DNA of 64,000 bases, from positions 4,154,001-4,218,000 of the forward strand of contig NC_134161.1 of assembly GCF_033958435.1 (NCBI RefSeq). Reading direction: 5' to 3'. Every line of letters begins with the position of its first letter. The first letter of the stretch is position 1. Shown here piece by piece: positions 13,501 to 24,779 of this stretch. The position numbers were made by a program, and so were the translations under genes. The notes beneath the pieces are model-generated. The model made no database searches. It had not been told where the DNA came from and saw only the letters and a program-made list of their open reading frames with translations. This DNA is from Carettochelys insculpta (lineage: Eukaryota; Chordata; Testudines; Carettochelyidae).

Positions 13501-16500
13501 TATGGTCCTCTCTTGGTTGGACAAATGAGCCCACAGACCCCTCCACTGCAGGGACAGCGGTGGGCCTTTAGTCGCACTTCTTCCTTGCTGAGACTTCGCT
13601 TCCTCTCTCTGCTAACAGGGCACTGTAGAGCAATGCCCTCCTTGCAGGCTTGCCTGAGACGGAGCTCCTCTGCTTCCTCTGCCCCGGTGCCGGTCCTTTG
13701 AGCCAGTCAGAAGCAGCTGGCTCTGCCAGGCTTTTCCCCCTGCCGCGCTGAGATGGAGAAGCAGGCTGCCTCGTGAGCACCTCCCCAATCCAGTCGGCGA
13801 GGTTGAGGGTCTCCCATGTGCTGAAGCGCAGGAGCAGTGGCCATAGTTCTGCCATTGGTGTTTTACAGATGGTTCCACAGGCTGGGGAGGGAGAGGAACA
13901 GACATGGGTACAGTTTGATCAGAGGAATACTGCCGTGCTGGACAGCCTGTTGGTCTGCTCCCTGAACTGGTCCATATGACCCAGTCTTCTGCTGCCCCCT
14001 AAGTCCACGATTCTGGCAAGGAATTAGTCAGCTAGAAGCAGGGCAGTAAATCAGGACTAATGAGTTGGGAGTCATGGACTCATGCCCATCAGAAGAACAA
14101 CAGCCAGGCCTTGCTACTGCTCGCCTCTCCCTTGTCCCCTCACTTGACAAGGACAGTCTCTTCCTGGTTGTGCAGCACCTCGTACCGTGAGGCCCTGATC
14201 CCACTGGTGCCCGAGGAGGCTGGCAGGATTATGATTTGTGTTATTGTAGGGCCCCTTGTTATGCCCCAGAAGACATTGAACAAACAGAACAAAAAGACGG
14301 TCCAGACTGCAGCCCAGTGATGGCAGCATATAGCTGGAGGCAACGTTAGAGATTTGTTAGGTGGCCTCCTGGCTGGTAGGGGAGACAGAGCCAAGAAAGG
14401 CATGCGTTTAACCCCAGATTGGAGCCTGGATGCTCGCTCCCCCTGCCTTTGTGACTGGATGGAGGATTTTTTGTCGCTGCCAGTCCAAAGGTGCTGTACA
14501 GCATTGCTGTACGTTTCGAGGCCTCTGTTGCACTCCACCCAAGAGCCAGCTGCATTCTGACGACGGGTGAATTGACCAGTGACTATTCCTTCTCCTGGAG
14601 GGTGGGGGGAATCGAGACCTCAGGGATGGTTTTTGGAGGCCATGAAGTACCGCTCCTTCATGGGAGCATTACAGAAAGGGCTGTGGGGTCTGCCTCAGGC
14701 TGTGCTCTGCTCTCAGCCGTACCTGACCACAGGTTGGTGTCGTTCCAGGTGACCACCCCTACGAGTGCGAATTCTGTGGTAGCTGCTTCCGGGATGAGAG
14801 CACATTGAAAGGCCACAAGCGCATCCACACTGGAGAAAAACCCTACGAGTGCAACGGCTGTGGCAAGAAGTTCAGCCTCAAGCACCAGCTGGAGACCCAC
14901 TACCGGGTGCACACAGGTACTGTCCCACTGCGGTGGCTGGAGCAGTGCGCCAGGGAGCTAGCTGCTCCTGTCACTGTGCCACCATGGACTGGTCCCTTAG
15001 ACCTAACATGCTAAGCAGAGCAGGGCTGGTTCAGCCCTTGCAGGGGAGTTCTCCATGGGACAGTAAGGGGCGTGCGAGGGAGCAGCCATCCCCTGAGCCA
15101 GTACTGAACGACTGGCTGCCCAAGAGTCATCTGGCAGGGCCTCCTGCTGCTGAGAGCACCCAGCTGTTAAACCAGGGACTTCACCGTGGTTTTCTGCCCA
15201 AGAATCGAGGCATTAATTCCTGTGTCCTCCCCAAGTTCCACACTGGCAATTGTACCATCCCTGCAGCTTCAGTCAAGTACGATATCTTCACTTCCTGCCC
15301 AGCCTTGTGCTCTGTTACAGAGCGACTGGGCCCCAGCCTGGGACCTCCAAAGCCATTGGAGTCCTGAGCATTTGCTGTAGGAAGGCAGACGTGGTTCCTA
15401 AGGCGTCCAGGGTGCTTGATGCGGGTGATGAATCACTGAATACATCAGCATGTAACTATTGTAAATAGCGGATCAATATTTAGATCACTTTTGCTGCTTG
15501 TTACTTCATTATTTGCTGTGTCTGTGCACAAAGCAGGTATCAATATCAGGGAGGCCAGGCCGTTAATTACAGCATTGAAACGAGTCCCTGAAATCTCAGC
15601 TCCAGCCTCGTATGTTACCCAAGTGATTCACTGGCTTCTGCTGCCATGGAATAACCCAAAAATATGGAGAACTGAGCAGGGGGAGAGATCAGCTTCTCTT
15701 CCGGGATCCAGCTTCTGGGTAGCTTTGGGGAACGTAGCAGGTGGCACTAGGAAGCACAGCCGTTATGCACACTTGATCAGACATGGGGCCATCTACCCAG
15801 CATCCTGTCCCCAGCAGGGTGCAGCTCCAGCTGCTTGAGAGGAAGGTGCAACAGGTTCTGCAATGATGAGATGATTTGCCCCAGGGCAGTTTTGTTCCTG
15901 ACCCTTTTAGTCAGAGTTGGGCTCCTGGCCTGAAGCAGGTTTGGATTTCCTCCTGCAAAATTTTCGTTCTTTTTCTTGACCTTTTGCTCGGCATAGTCCC
16001 TTTTTTCCATTTAAAGACCCAGTCTTTGTTTTCGTTTCTGGGTGGGTTTTTTTGGTTTTGTTTGTTTCACTTTTTGCTCCTGAGCAATGGGATTTCTTGT
16101 GGCCGTGGTTCCCTGGGTTAACAGCTCGGTGAGTCATAGTGCTCACACACCAAGGTGGGTTTAAAAATATGTGGTGGAGACTGCTACCAGGTATATAACT
16201 GGAGCCTGTATTTCATGTTTCATATTTAAATCTCCAAGTGCTTCGGAGATCAGTTTCGCTATTCTCTGCTGCACAAAGGGGAAACTGAGGCATGGAGCAG
16301 GGAAGGGGGCGCAGCAAGCCAGTGGAAGAGCTGGGATTTAGAATCCCGCTCTCTTTACTCCCAAATCCCGTGTCCTGTCATCTAGGCCAGAGAGCCTGTA
16401 ATGCCCCTGTTGTGTCTGAAAATCACTCTTGCCTTCCCTCCCGCAGCCTGGGGCCATAATGATGAATAATGGCCCATAGCGAAACTGGCCTGAAGTGCAG

Positions 16501-16972
16501 GAGACCCAGGTTTTATTCTCTGTGCGTGGCAGACTCCTAATGTGACCTGGGGCTGTGATGATTTAACTTCTTTCTGCCTTAGCTCTCTGTCTGCACCATG
16601 GGTCGCTCCTTGGCAGGGGCAGGCTGAAGATTCACACCTGGAAGACTGCCAGGCACCCAGATACTGCAGTGATGGGCAGCTGTGAAAGTACTGGCGGCTG
16701 CCTCACTCTTCTTTCGTCTCTCTCATTCTGTTGCCCCTGCAGGCGAAAAGCCTTTCGAATGCAAGCTCTGTCACCAGAGGTCCCGAGATTACTCCGCCAT
16801 GATCAAACATCTCAGGACCCACAACGGTGCTTCCCCCTACCAGTGCACGATCTGCCTGGAGTACTGCCCCAGCCTGTCTGCCATGCAGAAACACATGAAG
16901 GGCCACAAGCCAGAGGAGATTCCCACCGACTGGAGGATAGAGAAGACCTATCTCTACCTCTGCTATGTTTAA
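7407..16972 (+). CDS. ZBTB16: ZBTB16 (PLZF) 3' coding region, three spliced exons, 5' partial
   Basis: BTB/POZ C2H2 zinc-finger transcription factor. In vertebrates it is a nuclear repressor that recruits corepressors and acts in limb and axial patterning and in germ-cell and lymphoid lineages. The CDS joins 7407-7577, 14749-14916 and 16743-16972 with every junction in phase 1 (a split Gly codon, G|GT or G|GC). The joined 189 codons encode fingers 4-9 and the C-terminal tail ending LYLCYV. They match human PLZF almost residue for residue as I remember it, including the linkers HTGEKPYEC and HTGEKPFEC. Differences seen are conservative: FQTQTAL in finger 4, LKGHKRIH in finger 6, and [11 protein letters not shown] plus IPTDW at the end. 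No stops or frameshifts occur. The BTB domain, the repression domain and fingers 1-3 lie outside the window. The gene is convergent with HTR3A. Confidence 0.96.
7753..7882. mobile_element. hAT-like nonautonomous DNA element (MITE)
   Basis: The left end CGGGGGTCAGCAACCC and the right end GGGCTGCTGACCCCTG are inverted copies. They resemble the CAGGGGTC terminal sequence common to hAT MITEs. It is 130 bp with no coding capacity. I found no matching 8-bp target duplication in the flanks, so the copy is old or one edge is misplaced. It lies about 175 bp after the finger 4-5 exon. Confidence 0.55.
8212..8440. repeat. Degenerate MITE-like repeat (uncertain)
   Basis: Starts AGGTCTATACTTCGACCGAC and contains two GTCGACTTAGTGA-like direct copies around GATC, plus a GTCGACAGAG motif near the end. 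GTCTACAC...GTCGAC-type repeats are familiar in turtle DNA. I cannot name the family, and the edges are guesses. Confidence 0.3.
9842..10075 (-). mobile_element. CR1 LINE short 3' fragment
   Basis: On the minus strand it reads [20 protein letters not shown], then [20 protein letters not shown]. This corresponds to the last part of CR1 ORF2, followed by a short 3'UTR (GGACCTCAAGACCTC on the plus strand). It is more diverged than the copy at 3.2 kb. Confidence 0.8.
10600..10870 (+). repeat. MIR-like SINE
   Basis: Order of motifs: GGACTCAGGAGATCTGCATT, CATGTGATCTCATGCAAGTG, then CAGTACCTTGCGCTGATAAT and a tail with AGCGCTTAGCACAGTGGG. This matches the MIR layout. Diverged, edges approximate. Confidence 0.55.
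14749..14916 (+). CDS. ZBTB16: ZBTB16 exon encoding zinc fingers 6 and 7
   Basis: A 168-bp exon with a TTCCAG acceptor and a GTACTG donor at 14917. It encodes finger 6 ([19 protein letters not shown]) and finger 7 ([19 protein letters not shown]), joined by the TGEKP linker. Phase 1 at both ends. Human PLZF has Ser where this finger 6 has Gly after LK. Confidence 0.97.
16190..16400 (-). repeat. MIR-like SINE, antisense
   Basis: Contains GGGGAAACTGAGGCATGGAG and GAGCTGGGATTTAGAATCCC, then TCATCTAGGCC. This is the classic reverse-complement MIR order. It lies in the last ZBTB16 intron. Confidence 0.75.
16460..16600 (+). repeat. MIR-like SINE, sense
   Basis: Contains GGAGACCCAGGTTTTATTCT, a TAATGTGACCTGGGGC motif and TTTCTGCCTTAGCTCTCTGT, the forward MIR order. 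It sits about 60 bp after an antisense copy and about 140 bp before the last exon. Confidence 0.55.
16743..16972 (+). CDS. ZBTB16: ZBTB16 terminal coding exon: zinc fingers 8-9 and C-terminus
   Basis: Begins after CCCCTGCAG and ends at TAA 16970-16972. It encodes finger 8 ([19 protein letters not shown]), finger 9 ([19 protein letters not shown]) and the conserved tail [20 protein letters not shown] followed by CYV. The length and the exact CYV terminus match the vertebrate family. Confidence 0.97.
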
Positions 16973-19900
16973 GGGACATGGAGGGGGAAGATATAAGTCA
17001 GGAAGGACTGGGCAAAAAAAAAAAAAAAATCATCCATGGCCTTTTATTCTGTTTACTCAAAGGGTTCTTTGTTTTTTGTTTCTGGCTTGTGAGGTGTTCG
17101 TATGGGGGAGGGGGGGACGGTTCCCTTCTTAATGTTTGTCTTCTCTGTGCAGTCAGAGAGAAAAGCGCATCAGAATCGAGCCATAGCCAAATACCTGCTC
17201 GTGTTTTGTGGTGACGCTCATCAAGGGCTTTAGCGAGAGCAGGTGAAACGTCACTGTGTAGAATGGGGAGGAGCAGTCCAGCACAAGCCTGGCAGTCTCA
17301 GATTTTGGGAGGTTGGCCTTTCCCAGCTTGAATTTTTCAGCTTGTTTTTGCCGCGTTCCTTTATTTTACTCAGGCCTTGTTTGTGTTTGAAAACGAGGGC
17401 AGCCTGGCTACGTTGGGTAGGGCCGGGGAAAACCTTTGCACCCTGAATGCTGTCGGTGGACTGGCCTCGCCCCTGCGGTGAATCCTTCTGTGGAGTCGTC
17501 TCTCAGGCACAGGGATCAATGATGGCTTAAAACCCCCTTCCTACAGGATGTAGGAAGCAGCGGCCCAGCTGTGCCATTACAGCAGCTGTAGTTTAGGCCT
17601 GCCCTCGGTCACCCAGGTTTATTCAGCTGCCTGTTGTGCAGCCTCACCAGTTGGTGGCAGTGTAATGCATGTGGTTAAAATCCCTCTCAGAGGATTCCCC
17701 CAACCCCCTCAGCCCCCACCCAAAAAAAATTAGCTTGAACGGTACCAGAGGTAAGTTTTATAACAAGGGCACATGATGCACAGCAGGACAGGCTGGCTTC
17801 TCTGGAGCTTTGTTCATTGCGCTAATGATGCCACCGATCACATTGCAGTCAAGTTTGCCCCAAGTCACTAGGGGTTTGGAGAGCATCGAGTTTTTTCCTG
17901 CCCCAGTGTGAGACCCCCTGAATTTCAGAACTTGCTGATCACCTTTGTCAGTGTCTCCAGTCGGGCATCTGGGATTACTCGTCAGTCTGGCCCAGCTTGG
18001 CATAAGGAAAAGGCACAGCTGGAATATGCCTCAGGGGCCCAGGGAGGGAGCCCCTTCCCAGCAGGGCACCTATCCCTGATGGAGAAGATGGGGAGCTGCA
18101 GGTGCCCTACCTTAGTGCGTGGTTCTCTGGAAGCAGAGCCAGCGGCAGCCAGGGAGGAAGCAACAGAATGGGCCATGCCTGTGCACCCAGTGCTGGGGCA
18201 GGGTGCATCCCGGGCAGCACCGAGGGTGCCAGTATCCCCATTCCCCATGAAAGCCCTGGCATCAAGGTGGCAGTTCCTCCTTCTTTCCAGGTTGAGCGGT
18301 GCCAGGCCAGGACAATGGTGGAAGCTCCCCTTTTGGGTGGGGATGCAGGTTTTCTGAGTGGATGGTTTGTTCCTGGCTGTAGGGCCACCCTGCCTGCTGT
18401 ATCTCATGCATGGGAGACAGTTTCAGGGTCTCTGCCCAGATCCAGCTAAGGGAAAGCTGTCCCCCAGCCCGTGTTGCACCCCTTGAATGTAAGTAAAACA
18501 AATCTGAACTTGGCTACACATTTTTATTTTCCCCTCTGCTCGTGGGCAGCTATATTTCAGATGGCAGATTGTTTTCTGGGCATGTTTTCTGTTTATTAAT
18601 GAACTCTGAAAGCAAAACAAAAAACCTGTTTTGGAGAAAATGCATTTGAAGAAAAATTCAATTTGAAGAAAACTGTTAAAAAAGAAATTCGACGATGGAA
18701 ACTAAGCGAGCTTCAGATTGCTTGCATGCCGGTTGGTGTCAGAAGCATGCAGGTGAGTTAGATGAGGACATAATTCCCCTGCTGCATAGAATCGGTAGGG
18801 TGAGTTCTTAGCCTCAGCATTCAGAGTACCCCCTCAATCACACCCTTTAATTAGCAAAGTAGTGGCTATGTTACCGCATAGACTGGCCTGAAACTGACAG
18901 CTGTTGAGACTCTCGTTCATGTACAGATCACTTGATCACCAGTCACTACTCCTCTGATGGCCAACCAGTGCTGCTGGGTGCCTCCCCCAACTAAAAGCAA
19001 CTTGGGTATTTTGGGCCAAAGTCAGCTTGTTCAAGAACTTGGAACTTGGCTGTAAAAAATTGCCTCTAGGCTGTGACCCTCTTTCCTGACCAAAGACCTT
19101 TCTATGCATTTTTTTTATTCTTTTGTTTGTTTGTTGTTTGAGGGGAGGGAATTAGAACCAGATCAAAAGGGCAAAATCTTCCAGCCTGTTTGTCAAATCC
19201 CATTGTTGGACAAGTGTGTCTTCAGATGAGGGAGTCACAGTTCAAGATGCTCTTAAACTGCCCCTTGGTGCTTGGGTAATGCCAGGGGGCTGAAGGACTG
19301 ATGGGTGAGCTTGTGTTCCTTCCTCCTGAAAACACATGCGGTATATCCCCCTGGCTTGCATTGCATCACAGTGACTCAGGCTGGTTAAATGCCAATCTGT
19401 CAGTTTGACCTAAATTTGTCTGAGATTTGAGGAATGGGAAATCATTCACAATTTCAGGTGTTGGATATTGTTTGTATCATGCTGCTCAGTGGCTCGCTTT
19501 TGTGTCTCTACTTACGCCATGCTTGGCAATTTGACAGAGTTCTGCTTTTTTTTTTTTTTTAAAGCAAGAGCCCTTTAGAAACTGTCCCCAGTCTGGCCGC
19601 GACAGCTTTGCTCTGAATGGGTAAATGCACTTGGTTTGGGGTTTTTCCCCTCTGTTACAAAACAGGATCACACAGTCATTTTTTTGCCCAGCCCTCTGTC
19701 CAGGAAGCTATGAAGGAATGAACGGTAAAAGACAGCTTTTCTTTGCGTATTGCTTTGGAGGGTTTTGTTTTGTTTTAATTTTGAATATTTCTATTTAGCA
19801 CATTTTACTTGAAATTACCTCGTTTTTTGTGACCTCATGAGCTTTTATTGTTGGGTTGAAGGTTTTTTGATTTTTCTTTTTAAATGAAGAGTTTGTTTGA

Positions 19901-20537
19901 AAGGCCATGCCGCAGATCCGTGACATGCGGTGTAAGAATCGCATGCTCAGTGATAGTGCAGAAGTGCCATGGCAGCCGCAAACGTAGTTTTATGGTGGTT
20001 TTTGTGCATTATCGTTACCAAAATTGGTATTTTTAACGGCCTGCCTTGACAGAGCTGAGGTCGTTGATTCTGAAAGCTACCTCTTATGTTTGTGTTTTTT
20101 TTGGTTTTGTTTTGCAGTTATGAAAAGCACATTTTGCAATATTTGTGTTTGCTTTGTGATGTCATTTCAATTTTCATCTTGTGCTTTATTTGCAATTGTA
20201 TATTATTTTGTAATTTAGCTGCATTTATATTAAACAGAAGAAGTTAGGGAAGCATTTTGTAGACGGAAGTAAAGGGAAAAAAGAGGGTATTATACTGCTG
20301 TGCTCACCCTACCCACCCTCCCAACCTTGTCTCAACTGTCGGGGAAAAAAAATTGAAGGCCTTAAAACTGGGGAAAATAACTTCTTGTGACAGTGGAGCA
20401 GGGTAACTTAAAGTTTAGTGAAGATTTAGTGCTTTGAAAAGGAAAGAGTTAAACTTGAATATGTGAATAGAACAGTAGAGTCTTGTTTATAATGTGAAAA
20501 ATGTGAGTATAAAATCACTTAGGGCAGAACTTAGATA

Positions 20538-20543
20538 AATAAA
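20538..20543 (+). promoter_or_regulatory. Possible alternative ZBTB16 polyadenylation signal
   Basis: Canonical AATAAA inside the probable 3'UTR, with T-rich and GT-rich sequence some 200-300 bases downstream. A single hexamer is weak evidence. Confidence 0.3.
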
Positions 20544-20805
20544 TATGCACTAACGCATCAATTTTGCGTTAGCCAGTGATGGCCATGAGATACTCGCTCA
20601 GTCTCAGAACTAAAACTGATGTCAAAAATGTTTAAGGTGTTCCACAAAATGAACCCATTCTTTACACCTACCCCAGCCCCCATTCACCAAGCTGAAAGGG
20701 TTGAACTGATATTGACAAAGTGTAATATTTTTGTAATATTTGTTAGTCCCTGTGTCAGTTTCCACAGGACCTTGCCCTTCCTTTTGTAATGTGAACAAGA
20801 ATTGT

Positions 20806-20862
20806 GTGTGCGTGCGTATGCGTGTGCGTGTGTATGCTTTTTGTGAGTGTGGTTGTGTATTA
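20806..20862 (+). repeat. GT-rich microsatellite-like tract
   Basis: Imperfect (GT)n interrupted by GC and TA steps, in the probable ZBTB16 3'UTR. Confidence 0.7.
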
Positions 20863-22531
20863 AATCATGCAGTATTGTTGTAATCCAGTGTTGCAGCCTT
20901 GGATGGTACTAAATCAAAATATTGCAGCTTCAAACTCTCATGTAGAAAATGTATGCAAGCGTGCTCGTCAAATGCAGATTTCCTACATCAGCTAACATAG
21001 CCTTGAAGTGCGGTGGGGGACGGTAGGACAGGCAGTGCAAGTAGATATTGGTGAGTTCAAAACAGTTTGTTTATTGCTGGGATGACACTGTTCCTGGGCA
21101 ACCATCATTTGTATTTAGGGTTAAAAGCAGAGAAGCAAATTCTTCTCAACCTGCCAGTCTAAAAGTGATTATTTGCTGTTGAATGTTGGGCTACGTGCAG
21201 GCAGTTATGACCGGTCGATGGCAGAGCACAAACAGATACACAAGTAGACAGAGCTACAGACTTCATATGGGACTCAGGCAAATATAAACAGGTCTGGTAT
21301 GTAGGGGGAAGCCATCTGCATTCTCTCCCTCCCCCTTCCTGCAGAGAGCACAATCTTACAGGGCAGGGGATGCATTACGTGAGACTTTTTTTACCTTCAG
21401 AGCAGCATTACGTCTTTGTTCTGTTGGCCAGGTTGATAATTTCAGTTTTAGAAAGCCAGTTACCATTCTGAATGCTGCTTATCACAGCACAGAGCACTCT
21501 TCCTGAATTGGAATTGTATCGGCCTTACGCAGTGCTATCAGAACTCCTCTGGACACAAAGCAGAAAGCTTGCTATGTGCACACACGTTACTCTGGTCCGA
21601 TCATCCTTTTGGAACGTACACCTGCCTGTCTCCGGAATTGTTTTGGGGATATAAGCGGTGGTGTTGTCTCAGTTCAGAACATTAAGATTCTTTTTATGCA
21701 TTAGATATAAAAGCATGAATGTATGTGCGTGAGCACGCACAGAATTGATGATAGCTTTGCTGCTTATGCAGGGAAGGGGAAGCTGGAGGGATGCTGATTT
21801 AGTACAATCCAGGATGCAACTCTGGAGAATGGCTTGTTTAATCTTTGTGCCTGAAAACAGTTTTTTCACATTTAGAAGAAAAAAAGATTGCTGCGATTTC
21901 TCACAAGTATACGGTACCTTTTTGCAGTAAACTGGTGCTGCTGGCTGGGAGGCTGTCATGGTACGATGGAGCGAACAACTAATTTTCCGCCATGCTTTAT
22001 TTTTCCATTGTAAGACTCTCTCTTCCTCCCATCTTGGGTGTTGGCACCATTGGGCTACATCACCCTGCACTGTGTAAAACAGGTTGGTTTCCTGCCAGAC
22101 CCAAAAAGTATAAAATCAGGTCACTGGGGCCTTTTAAATTTAAAGCCCAGAACTCTTTTTTTTTTTTTTTTTTGGGTGTGAAAATTCATCAGACCAGATA
22201 AGAACACTTGTATCTCACTCTACTCGTCTCAGTGTTCTCCCCTTGTCCCCGCTGCCCACCCATTGGAACGCCTGCTTCTGTGACTGTCGTCCCAAGACTG
22301 CTTTAATCCCTAGGACAGAAAAGAAGGTTGATAAAAGGAAGAGGCACCAAATTCACCTCCAACGTAGAGCTTTCATATACCATTCCAATGAATGTGGCCG
22401 GTAGTCCCATGACAGCCTTCCATGCGGCGTGCCACATTTTTGGTGTTCATCCTAGTATTTGTTTCACATAGTGTTATGTATGCATGATCTTCTAAGGCTA
22501 AGAAGCCATGGTAAAGCTCCATGACGTCTAT

Positions 22532-22533
<2 letters not shown>

Positions 22534-22566
<33 letters not shown>

Positions 22567-22580
22567 TATATATGTATATT
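22534..22580. repeat. (TA)n microsatellite
   Basis: A nearly pure TA dinucleotide run, broken once by AATT and once by ATGT, in the probable ZBTB16 3'UTR. It can fold back on itself and is probably length-variable. Confidence 0.9.
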
Positions 22581-23264
22581 ATAGCACTGAGGACCAACTG
22601 CCCTGCTGGACCAAGCAAACGAAGGCTTGTTTTCATTGCTTGTCTTTTTATGTCGTGACAGCACAAGTGCCAGTCTGATCGCTCTGTATTAAAAATAGTG
22701 TTTTTAATTAATTGATGTTATAGTTCTGTCTACCTCAGCACCTCCTGTTAGCCTAATTTTAGAAGGTGCCCAATTTTTTGTTTGTTTTTTTTTTCAGATT
22801 ATTGGTTACTATTTTTGTACAAATCTGTTTTCTTGTTCCGTTCTGTTCTTTTCTTTTGCAGCACTGCTTGCGAGTCTGTTCTCTAGCCACAGATGCAGTT
22901 AGCTAAAAATTTTAAAAAGGAAAAAAAAAATCCCAAATTGTGATGTCTCCTAGTTGCAGCTCTCCGCATCTGCCTTCGTTCTGTGTAGACTCAGATGCAT
23001 TTCTTTGTAAAACTTCAGTGTTTCTGACCGAGGAAAAGAAAAAAAAGGAAAAAAAAAAAAAAGAATTTACTGCTGCAGGTTTTTTTTTCTCTCCATGTGT
23101 CACTAAGTGAAGTTCGTGCCTTCTATAGCAAAGAGAATATTTTTTACATCCTACTAACAGTAGATTTTTTTGTAGTGAACATTTTTTGTATTTTTATTTA
23201 TAAGTCTCATAAGAAAAATAGCAATGTTCAGTTGTATACCTTGAATCTGCAGTTAGAAAAAAAT

Positions 23265-23270
23265 AATAAA
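23265..23270 (+). promoter_or_regulatory. ZBTB16: Candidate distal ZBTB16 polyadenylation signal
   Basis: Canonical AATAAA followed within 10-25 bases by TTCAGTCG and a CT/TG-rich stretch. The AT-rich UTR-like sequence stops here and GC-richer intergenic sequence begins. Confidence 0.5.
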
Positions 23271-24779
23271 GTTAATTCAGTCGTCTCTGCCTGCTGCCTC
23301 CTCATTCCATTCGATGCTCAGATGTTTCTCTAGCCAGGCAGAGGAGAAATCCATCGCGTGAGCTAAAACCTTACCTGATCCCCATTGAATAGGACTGAAA
23401 TAAGGGAGCCGACTGGATGGCTGATGCTATTTCCATACAAATGGCCTTCACCTTGCAGAGCGCACTGTGGAGAGAGTTTTGCTTTTTCTTTATACCAGCA
23501 GATGTCAGCCTCAAACTGGGCTGAAGCTGGCAGCTGGAAAGACTTGCTGGCTCCCTTTTTAGAGGCTCTGCGGCTTCTAAAGCAACAGGGATGGTTTACA
23601 GTTCCCCTTCTTGTCTCTGGTGGTTTGGAGGCTGCAGACCCTGTCTTGAAATAGCTGGGACATGGTGTGTGTGACTGACCTCAGCCACTCAGCCCTGACA
23701 CAAGTGTTTCTTTTATAAAAATCACCATCATGGCCCAATTAGAGAGAGGATAGTTGGGTCTCGTATCTCCTTTCTCATCCCCCACGTGCCCTCTGCACGA
23801 CCATGTGTGAAGTGTTTCCCCCTCGCATTTCCTGTTGGCTGCCCAATATGAGGTGCTGTTAAAGGGCCTGGTTTTTCCCAATTTTCTGTGCCAGTGCCCC
23901 TGTGGTTCCAGATGGCAGCCAGAAAGCACTGGTCAGGGTTGGAAGTCTGAGCCCAAACAATTTTCCCAAAGCCAGGAAAGAAGCAGGAATTAGAGCCCAG
24001 CTGCAAGACAACGTCCATGGGCCAGAGACAGAGTGGGACCCCTATCAGAAAAGACACTTACAGCTCCTGCTGCGGAATCTGGGCCCTTCTGCCCCACTGA
24101 TAGCCACTCCAGCCTTTAGTTCTGAAGCTGAATGCCTGATGCCTATCTCCTTTGCTGTGAAAGTGGGCCCCACAGCTGGAGAGAATATGGCAGCACCAAA
24201 GGTGCTGCTATTCAGCCTACAGGGATACCTTGACCACCCCTACATTTCAGACAGAAATCGTGACAGAAATCTCTGTGGCTTTATCTTACAGTAACAAAAA
24301 AAAAAAAAAAAAAAAGCTGGCAAGTGACTCTCTGCTGAAAGGCCTTCCCTCTGACTGAACGGTTGTGTCATAACAGCAATTAAAATTGGAGCTCGACGGT
24401 GCTTGTTACAGTGCTAATGCACAGAAACAATAGGGGCCTTCTGTTCTGTTGTTCTTGCTCATCACTTAGGTATCCGAGCAACTAGAAAATTCAGCCAGCT
24501 CCAGCCTCCAGAGGGCCAGGTGCTGCCCAAACAGATAGTGGCTGATGGTTCCTGCCCCAACGACCTCGCCATCTATGACTTGACCTCCCTCTCCTTTTGC
24601 TCCCTATTGGCATTCCACGGGGCTCAGCTGGGTGGGGGTGACCCCAGCTCCAAGGCTGAAGCCCAGCTGCATTGTGGGAAACGGCAGTGAGGGGGAGAAC
24701 CGGCGGCTGCTGAACTTCCGCCCCATCGTGAAATACTCACTGCTCCCTTGCCAAGGAAGGTGAAGAACCGTTTACAAGA

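Larger units (their letters stand above)
7578..14748 (+). other. ZBTB16: ZBTB16 intron between the finger 4-5 and finger 6-7 exons
   Basis: A 7.2-kb intron. It holds a hAT-like inverted-repeat element (7753-7882), a degenerate MITE-like stretch (about 8212-8440), a CR1 fragment (about 9842-10075) and a MIR-like SINE (about 10600-10870). From about 10,900 to 13,350 the sequence has no recognisable repeat and is AT-rich, with many TAAT/ATTA cores. 13,350-14,748 is GC-richer with no coding signal. Confidence 0.85.
14917..16742 (+). other. ZBTB16: ZBTB16 last intron
   Basis: A 1.8-kb intron with a GTACTG donor and a CAG acceptor at 16740-16742. Two MIR-like SINE remnants in opposite orientation lie at about 16190-16400 and 16460-16600. 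Nothing else is recognised. Confidence 0.85.
16973..23290 (+). other. ZBTB16: Probable ZBTB16 3' untranslated region
   Basis: The 6.3 kb after the stop codon has no LINE or SINE I recognise. It is T-rich with many ATTTA-type motifs and homopolymer runs, and reaches an AATAAA at 23265-23270. Mammalian ZBTB16 is known to carry a long 3'UTR, so this extent is plausible, but it is inferred without transcript data. An internal AATAAA at 20538-20543 could give a shorter form. GC-rich unique sequence at about 17,500-18,400 is less UTR-like. Confidence 0.55.

Noticed and set aside
22501..22666. Frames with runs of Tyr-Ile repeats on the minus strand
   Set aside because: They are translations of the (TA)n microsatellite.
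23902..24315. 130-codon frame that ends next to a poly(A) run, as a processed retrocopy might
   Set aside because: The protein resembles nothing I know, no target-site duplication is visible around the tract, and the A-run alone is common in this DNA.
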